A stretch of 64,000 bases of DNA from Ruegeria arenilitoris (lineage in GTDB: Bacteria > Pseudomonadota > Alphaproteobacteria > Rhodobacterales > Rhodobacteraceae): NCBI RefSeq assembly GCF_013032445.1, contig NZ_WQCA01000011.1:1-64000 (forward strand), given 5' to 3'. Of the stretch, positions 1 through 8,844 are shown in pieces; within the stretch, counting starts at the first letter, position 1, and each line of letters opens with the position of its first letter. Position numbers and translations under genes: made by a program. The notes beneath the pieces are model-generated. The model was given only the letters and a program-made list of their open reading frames with translations. It was not told the DNA's origin and made no database searches.

Positions 1-112
1 CTCTCAAATCACACCCTCAATCATTACAACACCCATAAACGCCGCAGTGAATTGACAAAACTACAACATCCCGACACGAGATACGGGCCCTGGTTACAAA
101 AGGAATGAAACA

Positions 113-1279
113 ATGAAGATTGCCGTCGCCGGTATCGGCTATGTGGGCTTGTCCAATGCGGTGCTGCTGGCACAAAACCACGAAATCGTGGCGTTGGATG
201 TGTCCGAAGAACGCGTCGCCTTGCTGAACCAGCGCCAAAGTCCGATTCAGGATGCCGAAATCACTGAGTTTCTTTCTAACCGCACCCTGAACCTGACTGC
301 CACGACTGACGCCGAAGCCGCCTATGCGGGGGCAGAATTCGTCATTGTAGCAACGCCCACCAATTACGATCCCCGCAGCAACTATTTCGACACCAGTTCG
401 GTCGATACAGTGATTGAACAGGTAACGGCTCTGAACCCCGACGCCGTCATTGTGATCAAATCCACCATACCCGTGGGGTTTATTACCGAGGCCCGCGTAC
501 GGTTCGGCACCGACAACGTTATCTTCTCGCCCGAGTTCCTGCGCGAGGGGCGGGCACTCTATGACAACCTCCACCCCAGCCGTATCATCGTCGGTGAACG
601 GTCAGACCGGGCAAAAACCTTTGCCGATCTTTTGCTGGAAGGGGCGGTGGAAAAGGATGTGCCGGTGCTATTCACCGATGCTGACGAGGCCGAGGCGATC
701 AAGCTGTTCGCCAACACCTATCTTGCCATGCGCGTTGCCTTCTTCAACGAGTTGGACAGCTATTCCCTTGCCGGAGGCATGGACCCGCGCCAGATCATCG
801 AAGGCGTCAGCCTCGACCCGCGCATCGGCGCGCATTACAATAACCCCTCGTTCGGCTATGGTGGTTACTGCCTGCCCAAGGATACCAAGCAGCTATTGGC
901 CAATTACAACCACGTGCCGCAGAACCTGATCCGCGCCATCGTTGATGCCAATCGCACCCGCAAGAATTTCCTGAGCGATCAGATCCTGATGAAAGGGCCG
1001 AAGATCGTCGGGATCTACCGGCTGGTAATGAAAGAAGGCAGTGATAACTTCCGCCAAAGTTCGGTTCAGGGCATCATGAAACGGATCAAGGCCAAAGGCA
1101 TTCAGGTCATCGTCTACGAACCTGCCCTAAGCGAGGATCACTTCTTTCATTCGCCGGTGATCCGAGACCTGGACGCGTTCAAACAGATGGCGGACCTCAT
1201 CGTCGCAAACCGATTGTCGGACGACATACGCGACGTGAGCGACAAGGTCTTCACCCGAGACCTGTTCGGCGCTGATTAG
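113..1279 (+). CDS. ugd: UDP-glucose 6-dehydrogenase
   Basis: 388 aa. It oxidises UDP-glucose to UDP-glucuronate with two NAD+, in the cytoplasm, supplying a precursor for acidic surface polysaccharide. The N-terminus carries the Rossmann motif GIGYVGLS (residues 7-14). The central dehydrogenase domain has the catalytic cysteine in [11 protein letters not shown] (Cys253). A short C-terminal UDP-binding domain follows, making this the compact ~390-residue form. The ATG is preceded by AAAGGA at 7-8 nt spacing. The first 112 bases of the window hold only its leader. It is monocistronic: a hairpin follows it and manC converges on it. Family assignment is secure; the polysaccharide served is not known. 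Confidence 0.95.
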   Translation: MKIAVAGIGYVGLSNAVLLAQNHEIVALDVSEERVALLNQRQSPIQDAEITEFLSNRTLNLTATTDAEAAYAGAEFVIVATPTNYDPRSNYFDTSSVDTVIEQVTALNPDAVIVIKSTIPVGFITEARVRFGTDNVIFSPEFLREGRALYDNLHPSRIIVGERSDRAKTFADLLLEGAVEKDVPVLFTDADEAEAIKLFANTYLAMRVAFFNELDSYSLAGGMDPRQIIEGVSLDPRIGAHYNNPSFGYGGYCLPKDTKQLLANYNHVPQNLIRAIVDANRTRKNFLSDQILMKGPKIVGIYRLVMKEGSDNFRQSSVQGIMKRIKAKGIQVIVYEPALSEDHFFHSPVIRDLDAFKQMADLIVANRLSDDIRDVSDKVFTRDLFGAD

Positions 1280-1322
1280 TACTGAAGAACTCGACAGTGC
1301 GTATACCCGGTCCAAAACGCAG

Positions 1323-1350
1323 ACCTGCCGCCCGGGAACAAGCGGCAGGT
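1323..1350 (+). terminator. hairpin after ugd
   Basis: A perfect 9-bp stem (ACCTGCCGC / GCGGCAGGT) with a 10-base loop lies about 45 bases after the ugd stop. Only a short TTT follows, so termination would be weak or factor-assisted. Confidence 0.5.
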
Positions 1351-1472
1351 TTCGCTCCCGTTTAGATCACCACAAGGGCGTGGAGTCCCGGAACCACCGT
1401 GCCGAAGAATAGGCTTTTTTGATTTCGCGCAATCGGGGCCATTCAGGATTGTTGAATGCCCTGTCACCAAAA

Positions 1473-1492
1473 AGGCCTCCGTGCGGAGGCCT
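1473..1492 (-). terminator. rho-independent terminator of manC
   Basis: An 8-bp perfect stem (AGGCCTCC / GGAGGCCT) with a 4-base loop. Read on the minus strand it is followed by a run of five T, 56 bases after the manC stop. Confidence 0.75.
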
Positions 1493-1547
1493 CTTGTCCT
1501 TTAAGCCTTGGTATTGAACCTGGCCGGGGGTCAATTTGCGCTTGCGG

Positions 1548-2996
1548 TCAGCCCTTCGCGCCCTGACCACGTGCGTAGATATCCTCGTAGCGTACGATAT
1601 CGTCCTCGCCCAAATAGGTGCCGGTTTGAACCTCGATCAGTACCATAGGCACTTGGCCAGGGTTTTCCATCCGGTGCACGGCCCCCAGAGGGATGTACAC
1701 GGATTGGTTCTCGGTCACCAGCTGCTCATGATCGTCAATCTTCACTAGGGCTGTGCCTTCAACTACGATCCAGTGCTCGGATCGGTGGAAGTGGCTTTGC
1801 AAACTCAGCGAGGCACCCGGGTGGACATGGATGCGTTTCACCTGAAAGCGCTCGCCCACCACAAGGCTTTCGAACCAGCCCCAGGGCCGGTGATCCTTGG
1901 GGAAGGCCGTAGCCTGCGGCGCACCTTTTTCCTTCAGCGCGGTCACGGCTTTCTTGACATCCTGAGCCCGCGAGGAATCCGCCACCAGCACCGCATCGTT
2001 CATCGCCACTGCAATGATATTTTCCAGACCGATACCAACCAGTTCCATCTGGTCACTATCCGACCGCAAAAGCGTGTTTTGGCACTCGATTGCAGTCGCA
2101 TCGCCACTGATCACCACGCCATCGGCATCCGGCCCGCTTTCACGCCAAACGGCATCCCAACCACCAAGATCGGACCAGGCGGCGTCAAACGGCACAACCG
2201 AAAGGTTGTCTGCTTTTTCCATTACCGCGTAGTCAATCGAGATATCTTCAGCCTGACCCCAAGGTTCGGGGTTCAGACGCAGAAAGCCCAAATCCGGCGT
2301 GGCTGTTTCAACCGCCGCTTCAACCGGCGTCATCAGTTCCGGCGCGTAGGTCCGGAACGCAGCAATCATATCTGCCGCACGGAACAGGAAAATCCCGGCG
2401 TTCCACTTGAAGTTGCCGGCCGCAAGCATCTCGGTCGCGCGGGCTCGGTTCGGTTTTTCGACAAACTTCTTCAGCGGGACTGGGGACCCGTCAGTATTGG
2501 CCGCGCTTGTCAGTTCGAGATACCCGTAAGCGGTTTCAGGATGCGTTGGTGTGATCCCGAAGGTCACCAATTGCCCCTGCGCCACAGCCTCCAACCCGCA
2601 CGCAATGGCAGCGTGGAACGCGGCCTTGTCGGGAACAACATGATCAGACGGGGCCACCAACAGTACCGCGTCCGGATCTTCCGCCACCGCACGCAGGGCA
2701 GCGGCCAGAACCGCCGGTGCGGTATTGCGGCCCTCGGGCTCGATGAGAATAGCGCCGGGGTCGATTCCAACCGCCTGCAATTGCTCAACAACGATAAAGC
2801 GGAAGTCCGAATTCGTCAGAACAACAGGTGCTGTAAAACTCAGGTTGCCCGTCGCGCCGGACAGGCGGCGTGCCGAGGATTGAAAAAGGGTCTCCTCACC
2901 CACCAACGGGACGAATTGTTTGGGATAGCTTTTCCGGGACAACGGCCAAAGACGTGTTCCGGACCCTCCACAGAGGAGGACAGGAGTGATCAACAT
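1548..2996 (-). CDS. manC: mannose-1-phosphate guanylyltransferase / mannose-6-phosphate isomerase
   Basis: 482 aa, the usual length for the bifunctional ManC/AlgA/CpsB type. The N-terminal nucleotidyltransferase domain opens with GGSGTRLWPLSRKSYPKQF (about residues 10-28), the GTP/sugar-phosphate loop. The last ~120 residues are a cupin domain of the type-II phosphomannose isomerase. It makes GDP-mannose from mannose-1-P and GTP and probably also interconverts fructose-6-P and mannose-6-P. It converges with ugd, and both feed surface-sugar synthesis. It has its own terminator at 1473-1492. The ribosome-binding site is weak (GAGC five bases before ATG). The isomerase activity is inferred from length and domain order. 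Confidence 0.93.
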   Translation of the reverse strand: MLITPVLLCGGSGTRLWPLSRKSYPKQFVPLVGEETLFQSSARRLSGATGNLSFTAPVVLTNSDFRFIVVEQLQAVGIDPGAILIEPEGRNTAPAVLAAALRAVAEDPDAVLLVAPSDHVVPDKAAFHAAIACGLEAVAQGQLVTFGITPTHPETAYGYLELTSAANTDGSPVPLKKFVEKPNRARATEMLAAGNFKWNAGIFLFRAADMIAAFRTYAPELMTPVEAAVETATPDLGFLRLNPEPWGQAEDISIDYAVMEKADNLSVVPFDAAWSDLGGWDAVWRESGPDADGVVISGDATAIECQNTLLRSDSDQMELVGIGLENIIAVAMNDAVLVADSSRAQDVKKAVTALKEKGAPQATAFPKDHRPWGWFESLVVGERFQVKRIHVHPGASLSLQSHFHRSEHWIVVEGTALVKIDDHEQLVTENQSVYIPLGAVHRMENPGQVPMVLIEVQTGTYLGEDDIVRYEDIYARGQGAKG

Positions 2997-3114
2997 AATA
3001 AGCTCAAAATCCGATCTGCTTTCATTGGTCCTAATAAATGCGATTTGCTGAGATAAGGCTAGTGGCGGATTCGATCGGAAAAAGACCTGTTACCATCGCT
3101 AAAGTGTCAGACCT

Positions 3115-3846
3115 TCAAGGATAGGCCGACAAGAACTTGGGCTCGGTTCCGTCCAGGCAAACCGCACTCAGCACACCCGTGGCGAAGGCTCCGGTATCAA
3201 TGGCAATTCGTCCCTTTTTCGCTCCGGGCGTTCCGACAATCGTATGCCCATGCACAACCCAGACACCGTCGCGCCGCGTCTTCGACTGAAACGATGGATG
3301 CCCCCAGATGAGAGTCTTGGCCGACTGCTCTCTGGGCGGAGCGTAAGGGTCAGCACCAGCGTGAACAACAAGGACGTTGCCCGACATTTCCCAGGTCTTC
3401 AAACCCGCAACCCATTGGCACAGCGCGTCACCCATCGCTTCTTGCAACCTGTCCCGACAGTCCGTCAATTCGTCACTGCTCATCTCAGAGCGCGCCCCGT
3501 GTACACCGAATGAGGCCAGAGTTTGCAATCCACCAAAACGCAACCAACGCAGGCCCTGCCCCGTGGGATCCTTCAGAAATCGAAGCAGCATTTCTTCGTG
3601 GTTCCCCATCAGACAAGTCAGGTCTGAACGAGCACTGATCAGGCGCAGGACCTCGGCGCTGTGCTCTCCGCGATCGACGTAGTCACCCACCAAAATGATC
3701 CGGTGGCCCTGTGGTACCTCAGACAACAGCTTTTCAAGCTGCACGAGGCAACCGTGCACATCTCCGATCACGCAAAGTGGAACGTCTGGGTTCGGTGGCA
3801 AGAAGTCGCCACGACGCATAAACCGTTGGAAAAGCGATGTCAGCAC
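3115..3846 (-). CDS. metallophosphoesterase, PPP-type Ser/Thr protein phosphatase family
   Basis: 243 aa. The three metal-binding signatures of the calcineurin/PPP superfamily are present in order: GDVHG (28-32), GDYVDRG (54-60) and GNHEE (81-85). C-terminal histidines lie in VVHAGADP and VVHGHT. This matches the bacterial phage-lambda-phosphatase/PrpA-like group, which removes phosphate from proteins or small substrates. Start chosen is GTG, with AGGAG about 11 bases upstream. It is a single gene on its strand, with an unrelated secreted protein upstream. The substrate cannot be read from sequence; bis(5'-nucleosyl)-tetraphosphatase (ApaH) is a less likely alternative. Confidence 0.85.
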   Translation of the reverse strand: MLTSLFQRFMRRGDFLPPNPDVPLCVIGDVHGCLVQLEKLLSEVPQGHRIILVGDYVDRGEHSAEVLRLISARSDLTCLMGNHEEMLLRFLKDPTGQGLRWLRFGGLQTLASFGVHGARSEMSSDELTDCRDRLQEAMGDALCQWVAGLKTWEMSGNVLVVHAGADPYAPPREQSAKTLIWGHPSFQSKTRRDGVWVVHGHTIVGTPGAKKGRIAIDTGAFATGVLSAVCLDGTEPKFLSAYP

Positions 3847-3958
3847 GAAGCGCTGGTCTCCTGACTTGTGGTCACGTCAGTTCCCACCACGAAAATCCGA
3901 CGTTGGTTCTCGGCTTGAAAATAGATACCTGCGCTCTGGCCTGTGGGCAAGTTCGACG

Positions 3959-4480
3959 TCAGGCGGCTCGACAAGCTGGTACGCCCATACGTATGAGTTC
4001 GCTACCTTTGACTTTGTGGACTCCGTTGATGCGTTTACGCGCCGTGTTCATGAACCACGATTTCAGTGGCTCCGGATAGTAGTCAGCCATGACTTTGCTG
4101 AAATACTCGAAATCCTCGGGCGCGAGTTTGCGACCGCCACGCGACGGACCGTGAAATCCAAAGGTCGTATTCGGATCCACGCAGGTTTCGGGTAGCCCGA
4201 GAAACATCGTGCATGTTGAATAGCAGACGCGCCCACGTATCTCGACCTTGATACCGTGGACCTTAAGGTTTTCAAGTTCTGCCAATCGGTCATGCAAATA
4301 TCCGCCACGGTCACTGCCCACGACCAACAACTGCTGCGCCTCAACACCTGAAGGTGCACTCAGGGTAGAAATCATCACCGCCGCAGCCAGGAAAGCTGAA
4401 ACGAACCGGGAGGCTCTGCCATTAAAAGGGTTTTTGGCATGCAGTGACGCTTTGACTAAAGTATCGATCAGGCTTGGCAC
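3959..4480 (-). CDS. secreted ClpP/crotonase-fold-like protein of unknown function
   Basis: 173 aa from the GTG at 4480, which has GGAG eight bases upstream; a longer reading from a TTG at 4516 is less likely. The N-terminus has a basic stretch and a hydrophobic segment (RFVSAFLAAAVMISTLSAP) ending in an A-x-A-like signal peptidase site, so it is probably periplasmic. The mature part contains VCYSTCTMFL followed by FGFHGP. This resembles the Ser and His regions of the ClpP-like periplasmic proteins grouped as COG3904. An active serine protease is only a possibility. The C-terminus is short compared with ClpP. No operon partner is evident. Confidence 0.7.
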   Translation of the reverse strand: MPSLIDTLVKASLHAKNPFNGRASRFVSAFLAAAVMISTLSAPSGVEAQQLLVVGSDRGGYLHDRLAELENLKVHGIKVEIRGRVCYSTCTMFLGLPETCVDPNTTFGFHGPSRGGRKLAPEDFEYFSKVMADYYPEPLKSWFMNTARKRINGVHKVKGSELIRMGVPACRAA

Positions 4481-5178
4481 AGTCAGTTCTCCAGTTCCAG
4501 AGTTGGTCTGGATCAAAACTAGAAAGCTGCGACGCCTCAGCCGTGTGCGCCGTGTGGTAAAATTTTGCCTTAAATACTTGTTTTAATTAAATTTTTACTA
4601 AATTTTTCGGCTTCCTGTTTCTAAGTTACTATGTCGTAAGTGTTGCACTTGGCCCTTCCAAGGCAGCTTCCGGCACAACACCGCTGTAGTATTGAAGCCC
4701 AAACGCAGAATGCTCCCTTTTGGGCTTTAACTGTTTGTTTTTAAACCTAGAAGATTGGTTTCGGGAGTAGGACTTGGCCTTTGCTGAACGTCAACGAAAC
4801 TCCTTTTCTAGGGAAGCCTGTCGGCTCGGTCTTTTGCTGCATTTTGACAAGACTGTTTTCGACAAATGACCGCTGTGTCCGGCATTACTAGCGATCATGA
4901 ACCCGGATCAAGTATCCGCAACAAGTCCATAGCGGTAATTGGCCTCGCAGCGGAAGACCTTGCTCGGCGGCTGAGACGTCAGGAATGGTTGCGGCTATTA
5001 TTATTTCCGAAGCTTTAATCCTATATATTGAAGGCGCGAGTTCGCTCTGACTCTGGCGAATGAAAAGTTTGCCTGTAACCCACACAGGGTCATCTGAGAC
5101 ACTTCTTCGACATGTGTCACCTATCGGGGTACAGGAAGCATCTAAGGCATTGAAAGAAAATACTTTGTTAGATTAGTC
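4481..5178. other. gene-free, partly AT-rich stretch
   Basis: About 700 bases between the ClpP-like gene and tRNA-Arg. The part near 4560-4650 is strongly AT-rich compared with the rest of the window. No reading frame has a convincing ribosome-binding site or recognisable product. One imperfectly loop-spaced hairpin (AAGCCCAAA at 4695-4703 with TTTGGGCTT at 4719-4727) is visible. It lies directly downstream of the tRNA 3' end, the usual side for integration events, but no repeat of the tRNA end was seen. Confidence 0.5.
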
Positions 5179-5255
5179 TGGCGACCCCGGCAGGATTCGA
5201 ACCTGCAACCTGCCCCTTAGGAGGGGGCTGCTCTATCCAGTTGAGCCACGGGGCC
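5179..5255 (-). tRNA. tRNA-Arg (anticodon CCT)
   Basis: A full cloverleaf reads on the minus strand: 7-bp acceptor stem (GGCCCCG / CGGGGTC, one G-T pair), D arm GCTC/GAGC, anticodon arm GCCCC-CTCCTAA-GGGGC giving anticodon CCT for codon AGG, and T arm GCAGG-TTCGAAT-CCTGC. An encoded CCA end lies at 5179-5181. Total 77 nt with CCA. AGG is rare in the GC-rich genes around it. Confidence 0.96.
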
Positions 5256-5304
5256 GCGCAAGGTCCTCTGTAACGCGGTTTTTTTGGGATGTCATGAGTT
5301 TTGC

Positions 5305-5330
5305 ACAACAGTTGTAAAACACGTCGTGTT
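5305..5330 (+). promoter_or_regulatory. possible operator palindromes before the GntR-like regulator
   Basis: Two adjacent perfect inverted repeats lie 40-65 bases before the GTG of the LacI-family gene: ACAACAGTTGT (5305-5315, 5-1-5) and AACACGTCGTGTT (5318-5330, 6-1-6). Position suggests autoregulation. The odd spacing differs from the classical central-CG LacI operator, so this is tentative. Confidence 0.35.
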
Positions 5331-5370
5331 CACGCTACCATCGGGCAAAACAACAGCGCAGGTGCCCTCC

Positions 5371-6396
5371 GTGACAACAGAAACAAAACGCCCGCTTACC
5401 CTTCGCGACGTGTCTGAGGCTTCGGGAGTTTCCGAGATGACAGTGAGCCGGGTGCTAAGAAACCGAGGCGACGTGTCTGACGCCACACGCACCCGTGTTC
5501 TGGCCGCCGCGAAAGAGCTGGGGTATGTGCCCAACAAGATCGCTGGCGCTTTGGCGTCAAGCCGGGTCAATCTGGTTGCGGTGATCATCCCGTCGTTGTC
5601 GAACATGGTGTTCCCCGAGGTTCTGACCGGCATCAATCAGGTGTTGGAAGATACCGAACTGCAACCGGTTGTCGGCGTCACCGATTACCTGCCTGAGAAG
5701 GAAGAAAAAGTCCTGTACGAGATGCTTTCATGGCGGCCTTCAGGCGTAATCATCGCAGGGCTTGAGCATACGGAAGCGGCGCGCGCCATGTTGGATTCGG
5801 CGGGTATCCCGGTGGTTGAGATCATGGATACCGACGGCAAGCCGGTGGACGCGATGGTTGGTATTTCGCACCGGCGCGCCGGTCGTGAAATGGCCGAGGC
5901 AATCCTGAAGGCGGGTTACGAACATATCGGCTTTATGGGCACCAAGATGCCGCTGGACCACCGTGCGCGGAAGCGGTTCGAAGGCTTCACCGAAGTTCTG
6001 GGCAAGAACGGGATAGAGATCGAAGATCGGGAGTTCTATTCCGGCGGTTCGGCCCTGGCCAAGGGGCGCGAGATGACACAGGCCATGCTGGAGCGTTCGC
6101 CCGAGCTGGATTTCCTGTATTATTCCAATGACATGATCGGCGCTGGCGGCTTGCTGTATCTGTTGGAACAAGGCATCGAGGTGCCGGGGCAGATCGGTCT
6201 GGCCGGTTTCAACAATGTCGAACTGCTGCAGGGCTTGCCGCGTAAGCTGGCCACGATGGATGCCTGCCGGTTGGAAATCGGGCGCAAGGCGGCCGAGATC
6301 ATCTCCGGACAACTGGCCGAGCCGGAGGCCGAATTCGACACCCGCGTGACCCTGACCCCCAAGATCAGCTATGGCGATACGCTGAAACGGCGCTGA
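5371..6396 (+). CDS. LacI-family transcriptional regulator, GntR (gluconate repressor)-like
   Basis: 341 aa from GTG at 5371, the normal LacI-family length; the frame stays open upstream to a TTG at 5284, but that would add about 29 non-conserved residues. The N-terminal helix-turn-helix and hinge read LRDVSEASGVSEMTVSRVL then AAKELGYVPNKIAGAL. The rest is a periplasmic-binding-protein-like sensor domain. PSLSNMVFPEVLTGI and AGIPVVEIMDTDG closely resemble E. coli GntR, the gluconate-responsive repressor, from my memory of that sequence. The next gene starts 4 bases after the stop, so the two are probably cotranscribed. The effector is not readable, and no gluconate genes are nearby. Confidence 0.85.
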   Translation: MTTETKRPLTLRDVSEASGVSEMTVSRVLRNRGDVSDATRTRVLAAAKELGYVPNKIAGALASSRVNLVAVIIPSLSNMVFPEVLTGINQVLEDTELQPVVGVTDYLPEKEEKVLYEMLSWRPSGVIIAGLEHTEAARAMLDSAGIPVVEIMDTDGKPVDAMVGISHRRAGREMAEAILKAGYEHIGFMGTKMPLDHRARKRFEGFTEVLGKNGIEIEDREFYSGGSALAKGREMTQAMLERSPELDFLYYSNDMIGAGGLLYLLEQGIEVPGQIGLAGFNNVELLQGLPRKLATMDACRLEIGRKAAEIISGQLAEPEAEFDTRVTLTPKISYGDTLKRR

Positions 6397-6400
6397 CGCC

Positions 6401-7609
6401 GTGGCGCTGCAACGGCTAGACAACAAGGTGGCCCGTGCGCTGTTCATGGACCGTCATGCGCTGGCCGAACAGCCTTCGGGCGGGGCCAAAGGGGCTGACC
6501 TGCTGGATCTGATCCACCGGCTGGGTTTTGTGCAGCTGGACAGCATCAACACGGTCGCACGTGCTCATGACATGATCCTGTTTTCGCGGCGACCATCCTA
6601 TCGCGCGAATAATCTCAAACACCTCTATGAGCGCGACAAGGCGCTGTTCGAGCACTGGACCCATGACGCCGCGGTCATTCCGATGGAGTTCTATCCCCAT
6701 TGGCATCTGAGGTTTCAACGGGACGAAACGCTGCTGAAATCCCGCTGGAAAAACTGGCGTCGGGACGGGTTCGAACAGCAATTCGCCACCGTTCTGCAGC
6801 ATATCCGCGACCACGGGCCGGTATCGTCCTCGGATGTGGGCAAGGACGAAAAGAAAGGGTCCGGCGGGTGGTGGGACTGGCATCCGTCCAAAACCGCGCT
6901 GGAGTTTCTGTGGCGGTCCGGTGCGTTGACGGTAATTGGCCGCAACGGGTTTCAAAAACGCTACGATCTGACCGAACGAGTGATCGACACACATCTGTGC
7001 CCGGGCAACATGGCCTGCGACGCTCAGGCAACCGTGGATTGGCTGTGCAACTCCGCATTGGACCGGTTGGGATTTGCGACATCGGGAGAATTAGCCGCCT
7101 TCTGGGACACGGTCAGCGTGACCGAGGCGAAAAACTGGTGCGAAAAGGGTCTAACACAGGGATTTTTGGAGGAAATCGAAGTCACCTGTGCCAATGGGCA
7201 GGTGCGGAAACAGTTGGCCCGCCCAGGGTTGAGCAGAGCTGACACGCCCGTTCCGCCGGGCCGTATCCGGGTGCTTAGCCCGTTCGATCCAATGCTGCGC
7301 GACCGTAACCGAGCCGAGCGGCTCTTCGGGTTTCACTATCGGATTGAGGTGTTTGTTCCCGCCGCCAAGCGGACCTATGGTTATTACGTTTTTCCGCTAC
7401 TGGAAGGCGACAAAATGGTCGGTCGTATCGACATGAAGGCCCAGCGGGACCGAGGTGTCCTGCTGGTTAGCGCGTTGTGGCCGGAGCGATCCGTTCGCTG
7501 GTCAGATGCCCGCACCCGGAGGCTGCAATCGGAACTGGATCGGGTCCGGCGTTTTGCCGGGCTGGACGATGTGGAATTCGCCAAAGACTGGCTGAAAACC
7601 TTTAAATAG
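6401..7609 (+). CDS. YcaQ/AlkX-type winged-helix DNA glycosylase
   Basis: 402 aa, GTG start 4 bases after the regulator. It belongs to the HTH_42 / COG3214 family, winged-helix DNA glycosylases that remove alkylated bases and unhook interstrand crosslinks. The N-terminal segment LGFVQLDSINTVARAHDMIL carries Q45-L46-D47. This corresponds to the Q-x-D catalytic motif of the YcaQ/AlkX branch rather than the Q-x-Q of AlkZ self-resistance enzymes. The C-terminal LSPFDPMLRDRNRAERLFGF and YYVFPLLEGDKMVGRID segments are also typical. Sharing a transcript with a sugar-type LacI regulator is odd and may be only read-through. Confidence 0.87.
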   Translation: MALQRLDNKVARALFMDRHALAEQPSGGAKGADLLDLIHRLGFVQLDSINTVARAHDMILFSRRPSYRANNLKHLYERDKALFEHWTHDAAVIPMEFYPHWHLRFQRDETLLKSRWKNWRRDGFEQQFATVLQHIRDHGPVSSSDVGKDEKKGSGGWWDWHPSKTALEFLWRSGALTVIGRNGFQKRYDLTERVIDTHLCPGNMACDAQATVDWLCNSALDRLGFATSGELAAFWDTVSVTEAKNWCEKGLTQGFLEEIEVTCANGQVRKQLARPGLSRADTPVPPGRIRVLSPFDPMLRDRNRAERLFGFHYRIEVFVPAAKRTYGYYVFPLLEGDKMVGRIDMKAQRDRGVLLVSALWPERSVRWSDARTRRLQSELDRVRRFAGLDDVEFAKDWLKTFK

Positions 7610-7612
7610 GGT

Positions 7613-8311
7613 CTATTCCGCACCCGCCAACGTGAAAATGACCGGCTGCAGCCCATCAATGCCGCCCTCGATCACATCACCGGCCTGCACCGGGCCAACA
7701 CCGGCGGGCGTGCCGGTCAGGATCAGGTCTCCGGGTCGCAGATGGTAATAGCCGGACAGATAGCTGATGATTTCGTCGATCTTCCAGATCAGCTCACTCA
7801 ACGTGGCATCCTGACGGATTTCACCATTCACGCTCAGTTGAATGCGGGTGTCGTCCCGTGGCGACCAATCCGCAGCTAGGGTCAATGGTGCAAACACTGC
7901 ACCGGCCTCAAGGTCCTTGCCCAGATCCCAAGGACGCTGCTTGTTGCGCTCGCGAATTTGCAAGTCTCGGCGAGTCATGTCGAGCGCACAACCATAAGCG
8001 TAAACTGCATCCCAGGCCTGTGCGCTGGTGGCGCGGAAGACGGGTTTGCCGATGGCGACGGCAAGCTCCATCTCGTGGTGGAAGTCTTCGGTTCCCGGCA
8101 GGTAGCGCACGGTTGCCCCGGTCAATACCGCATTTGGGGCGGATTTGGTAAAATAGAACGGCGCTTCGCGATCGACTTCGTGCCCCATCTCGGCTGCGTG
8201 TGCCGCATAGTTTCGGCCGACACAGAAAATCCGGCCTACTGGATAAGCCGCCTGCTGCCCCTGAACCGGAATGGCAATCTGTTCGGGAAGAGTAAACAGA
8301 GTGTCTCGCAT
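7613..8311 (-). CDS. fumarylacetoacetate hydrolase (FAH) family protein, YcgM/acylpyruvase-like
   Basis: 232 aa from the ATG at 8311, preceded by AAAGGGG; the frame extends upstream to 8437 without family similarity. FCVGRNYAAHAAEMG and the metal-site region HHEMELAVAI, then LTGTPAGVGPV, are diagnostic of single-domain FAH enzymes that hydrolyse acylpyruvates, decarboxylate oxaloacetate or act on fumarylpyruvate. It converges with the glycosylase gene (3-base gap). Its upstream neighbour on the same strand is an HpaR-like regulator, so a role in aromatic meta-cleavage (HpaG-like) is possible. The sequence itself looks closer to FAHD1/YcgM than to the two-domain HpaG. Confidence 0.85.
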   Translation of the reverse strand: MRDTLFTLPEQIAIPVQGQQAAYPVGRIFCVGRNYAAHAAEMGHEVDREAPFYFTKSAPNAVLTGATVRYLPGTEDFHHEMELAVAIGKPVFRATSAQAWDAVYAYGCALDMTRRDLQIRERNKQRPWDLGKDLEAGAVFAPLTLAADWSPRDDTRIQLSVNGEIRQDATLSELIWKIDEIISYLSGYYHLRPGDLILTGTPAGVGPVQAGDVIEGGIDGLQPVIFTLAGAE

Positions 8312-8844
8312 ACCGACCCCTTTAAATTCAAGTATCGCGCATCTTAATGCAGCGATCTGACAGGGCAAGACACCCGCCTTGCACATAACTGCTAACGGGC
8401 TGCAAGTCAGTCTTGGGACCGTAAGAATCCGACCCATGTCTGATCACAATCCGGGTGCTGTGTCTTGGAAATCACAGAAACAATGCTAAGTTGAGGAATG
8501 GCAAAGCGAGAGGTTCGGCACATCGGGGTGCCGCGCTTTGGCCGCCGCTCACAGGTACGGCGGGGGAATAAAACCCGTCTGACGTCAAGACATCCCATTC
8601 ATCTGCGAACCGCGCGGATGTATTGGATGCGAATACTTCAGAGAACTACGGCGAAAGACCACACCCCCTGAGTCTTTGCGCCACATAGTCGGTTTATTCA
8701 GTCCGGCGTGTTCTCTGAATCGCAGGCTGGACCGTCGGGACCTCTTCGACGCAACCGGCCTCGGGCCAGGCAATCAATCCAGTACACGTCTGGCCGCCCC
8801 GCCGGAGAAAATGCCTATCTCCGGCGGGGTTCGTGCGTCAGGTG
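8312..8844. other. intergenic stretch with no convincing gene
   Basis: 533 bases between the FAH gene and the MarR gene. It contains the FAH leader and the hairpin at 8797-8829. A 57-codon basic reading frame at 8498-8671 (+) has GAGGA immediately abutting its ATG, too close for a normal ribosome-binding site. It resembles nothing I know, so it is not called. Confidence 0.5.
8797..8829 (-). terminator. hairpin terminator after the MarR gene
   Basis: A perfect 12-bp stem (CCCCGCCGGAGA / TCTCCGGCGGGG) with a 9-base loop begins 15 bases after the MarR stop on the minus strand. There is no T run, so it may act with Rho or protect the mRNA 3' end. Confidence 0.55.

Noticed and set aside
1773..3056. 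427-codon open frame on the plus strand
   Set aside because: Antisense to manC, without recognisable product or start signal.
4695..4727. 9-bp hairpin (AAGCCCAAA / TTTGGGCTT) in the gene-free stretch
   Set aside because: The loop is 15 bases, no gene ends upstream of it, and no promoter for a small RNA is visible.
8498..8671. 57-codon basic reading frame on the plus strand
   Set aside because: GAGGA touches the ATG directly, and no similarity or partner gene supports it.
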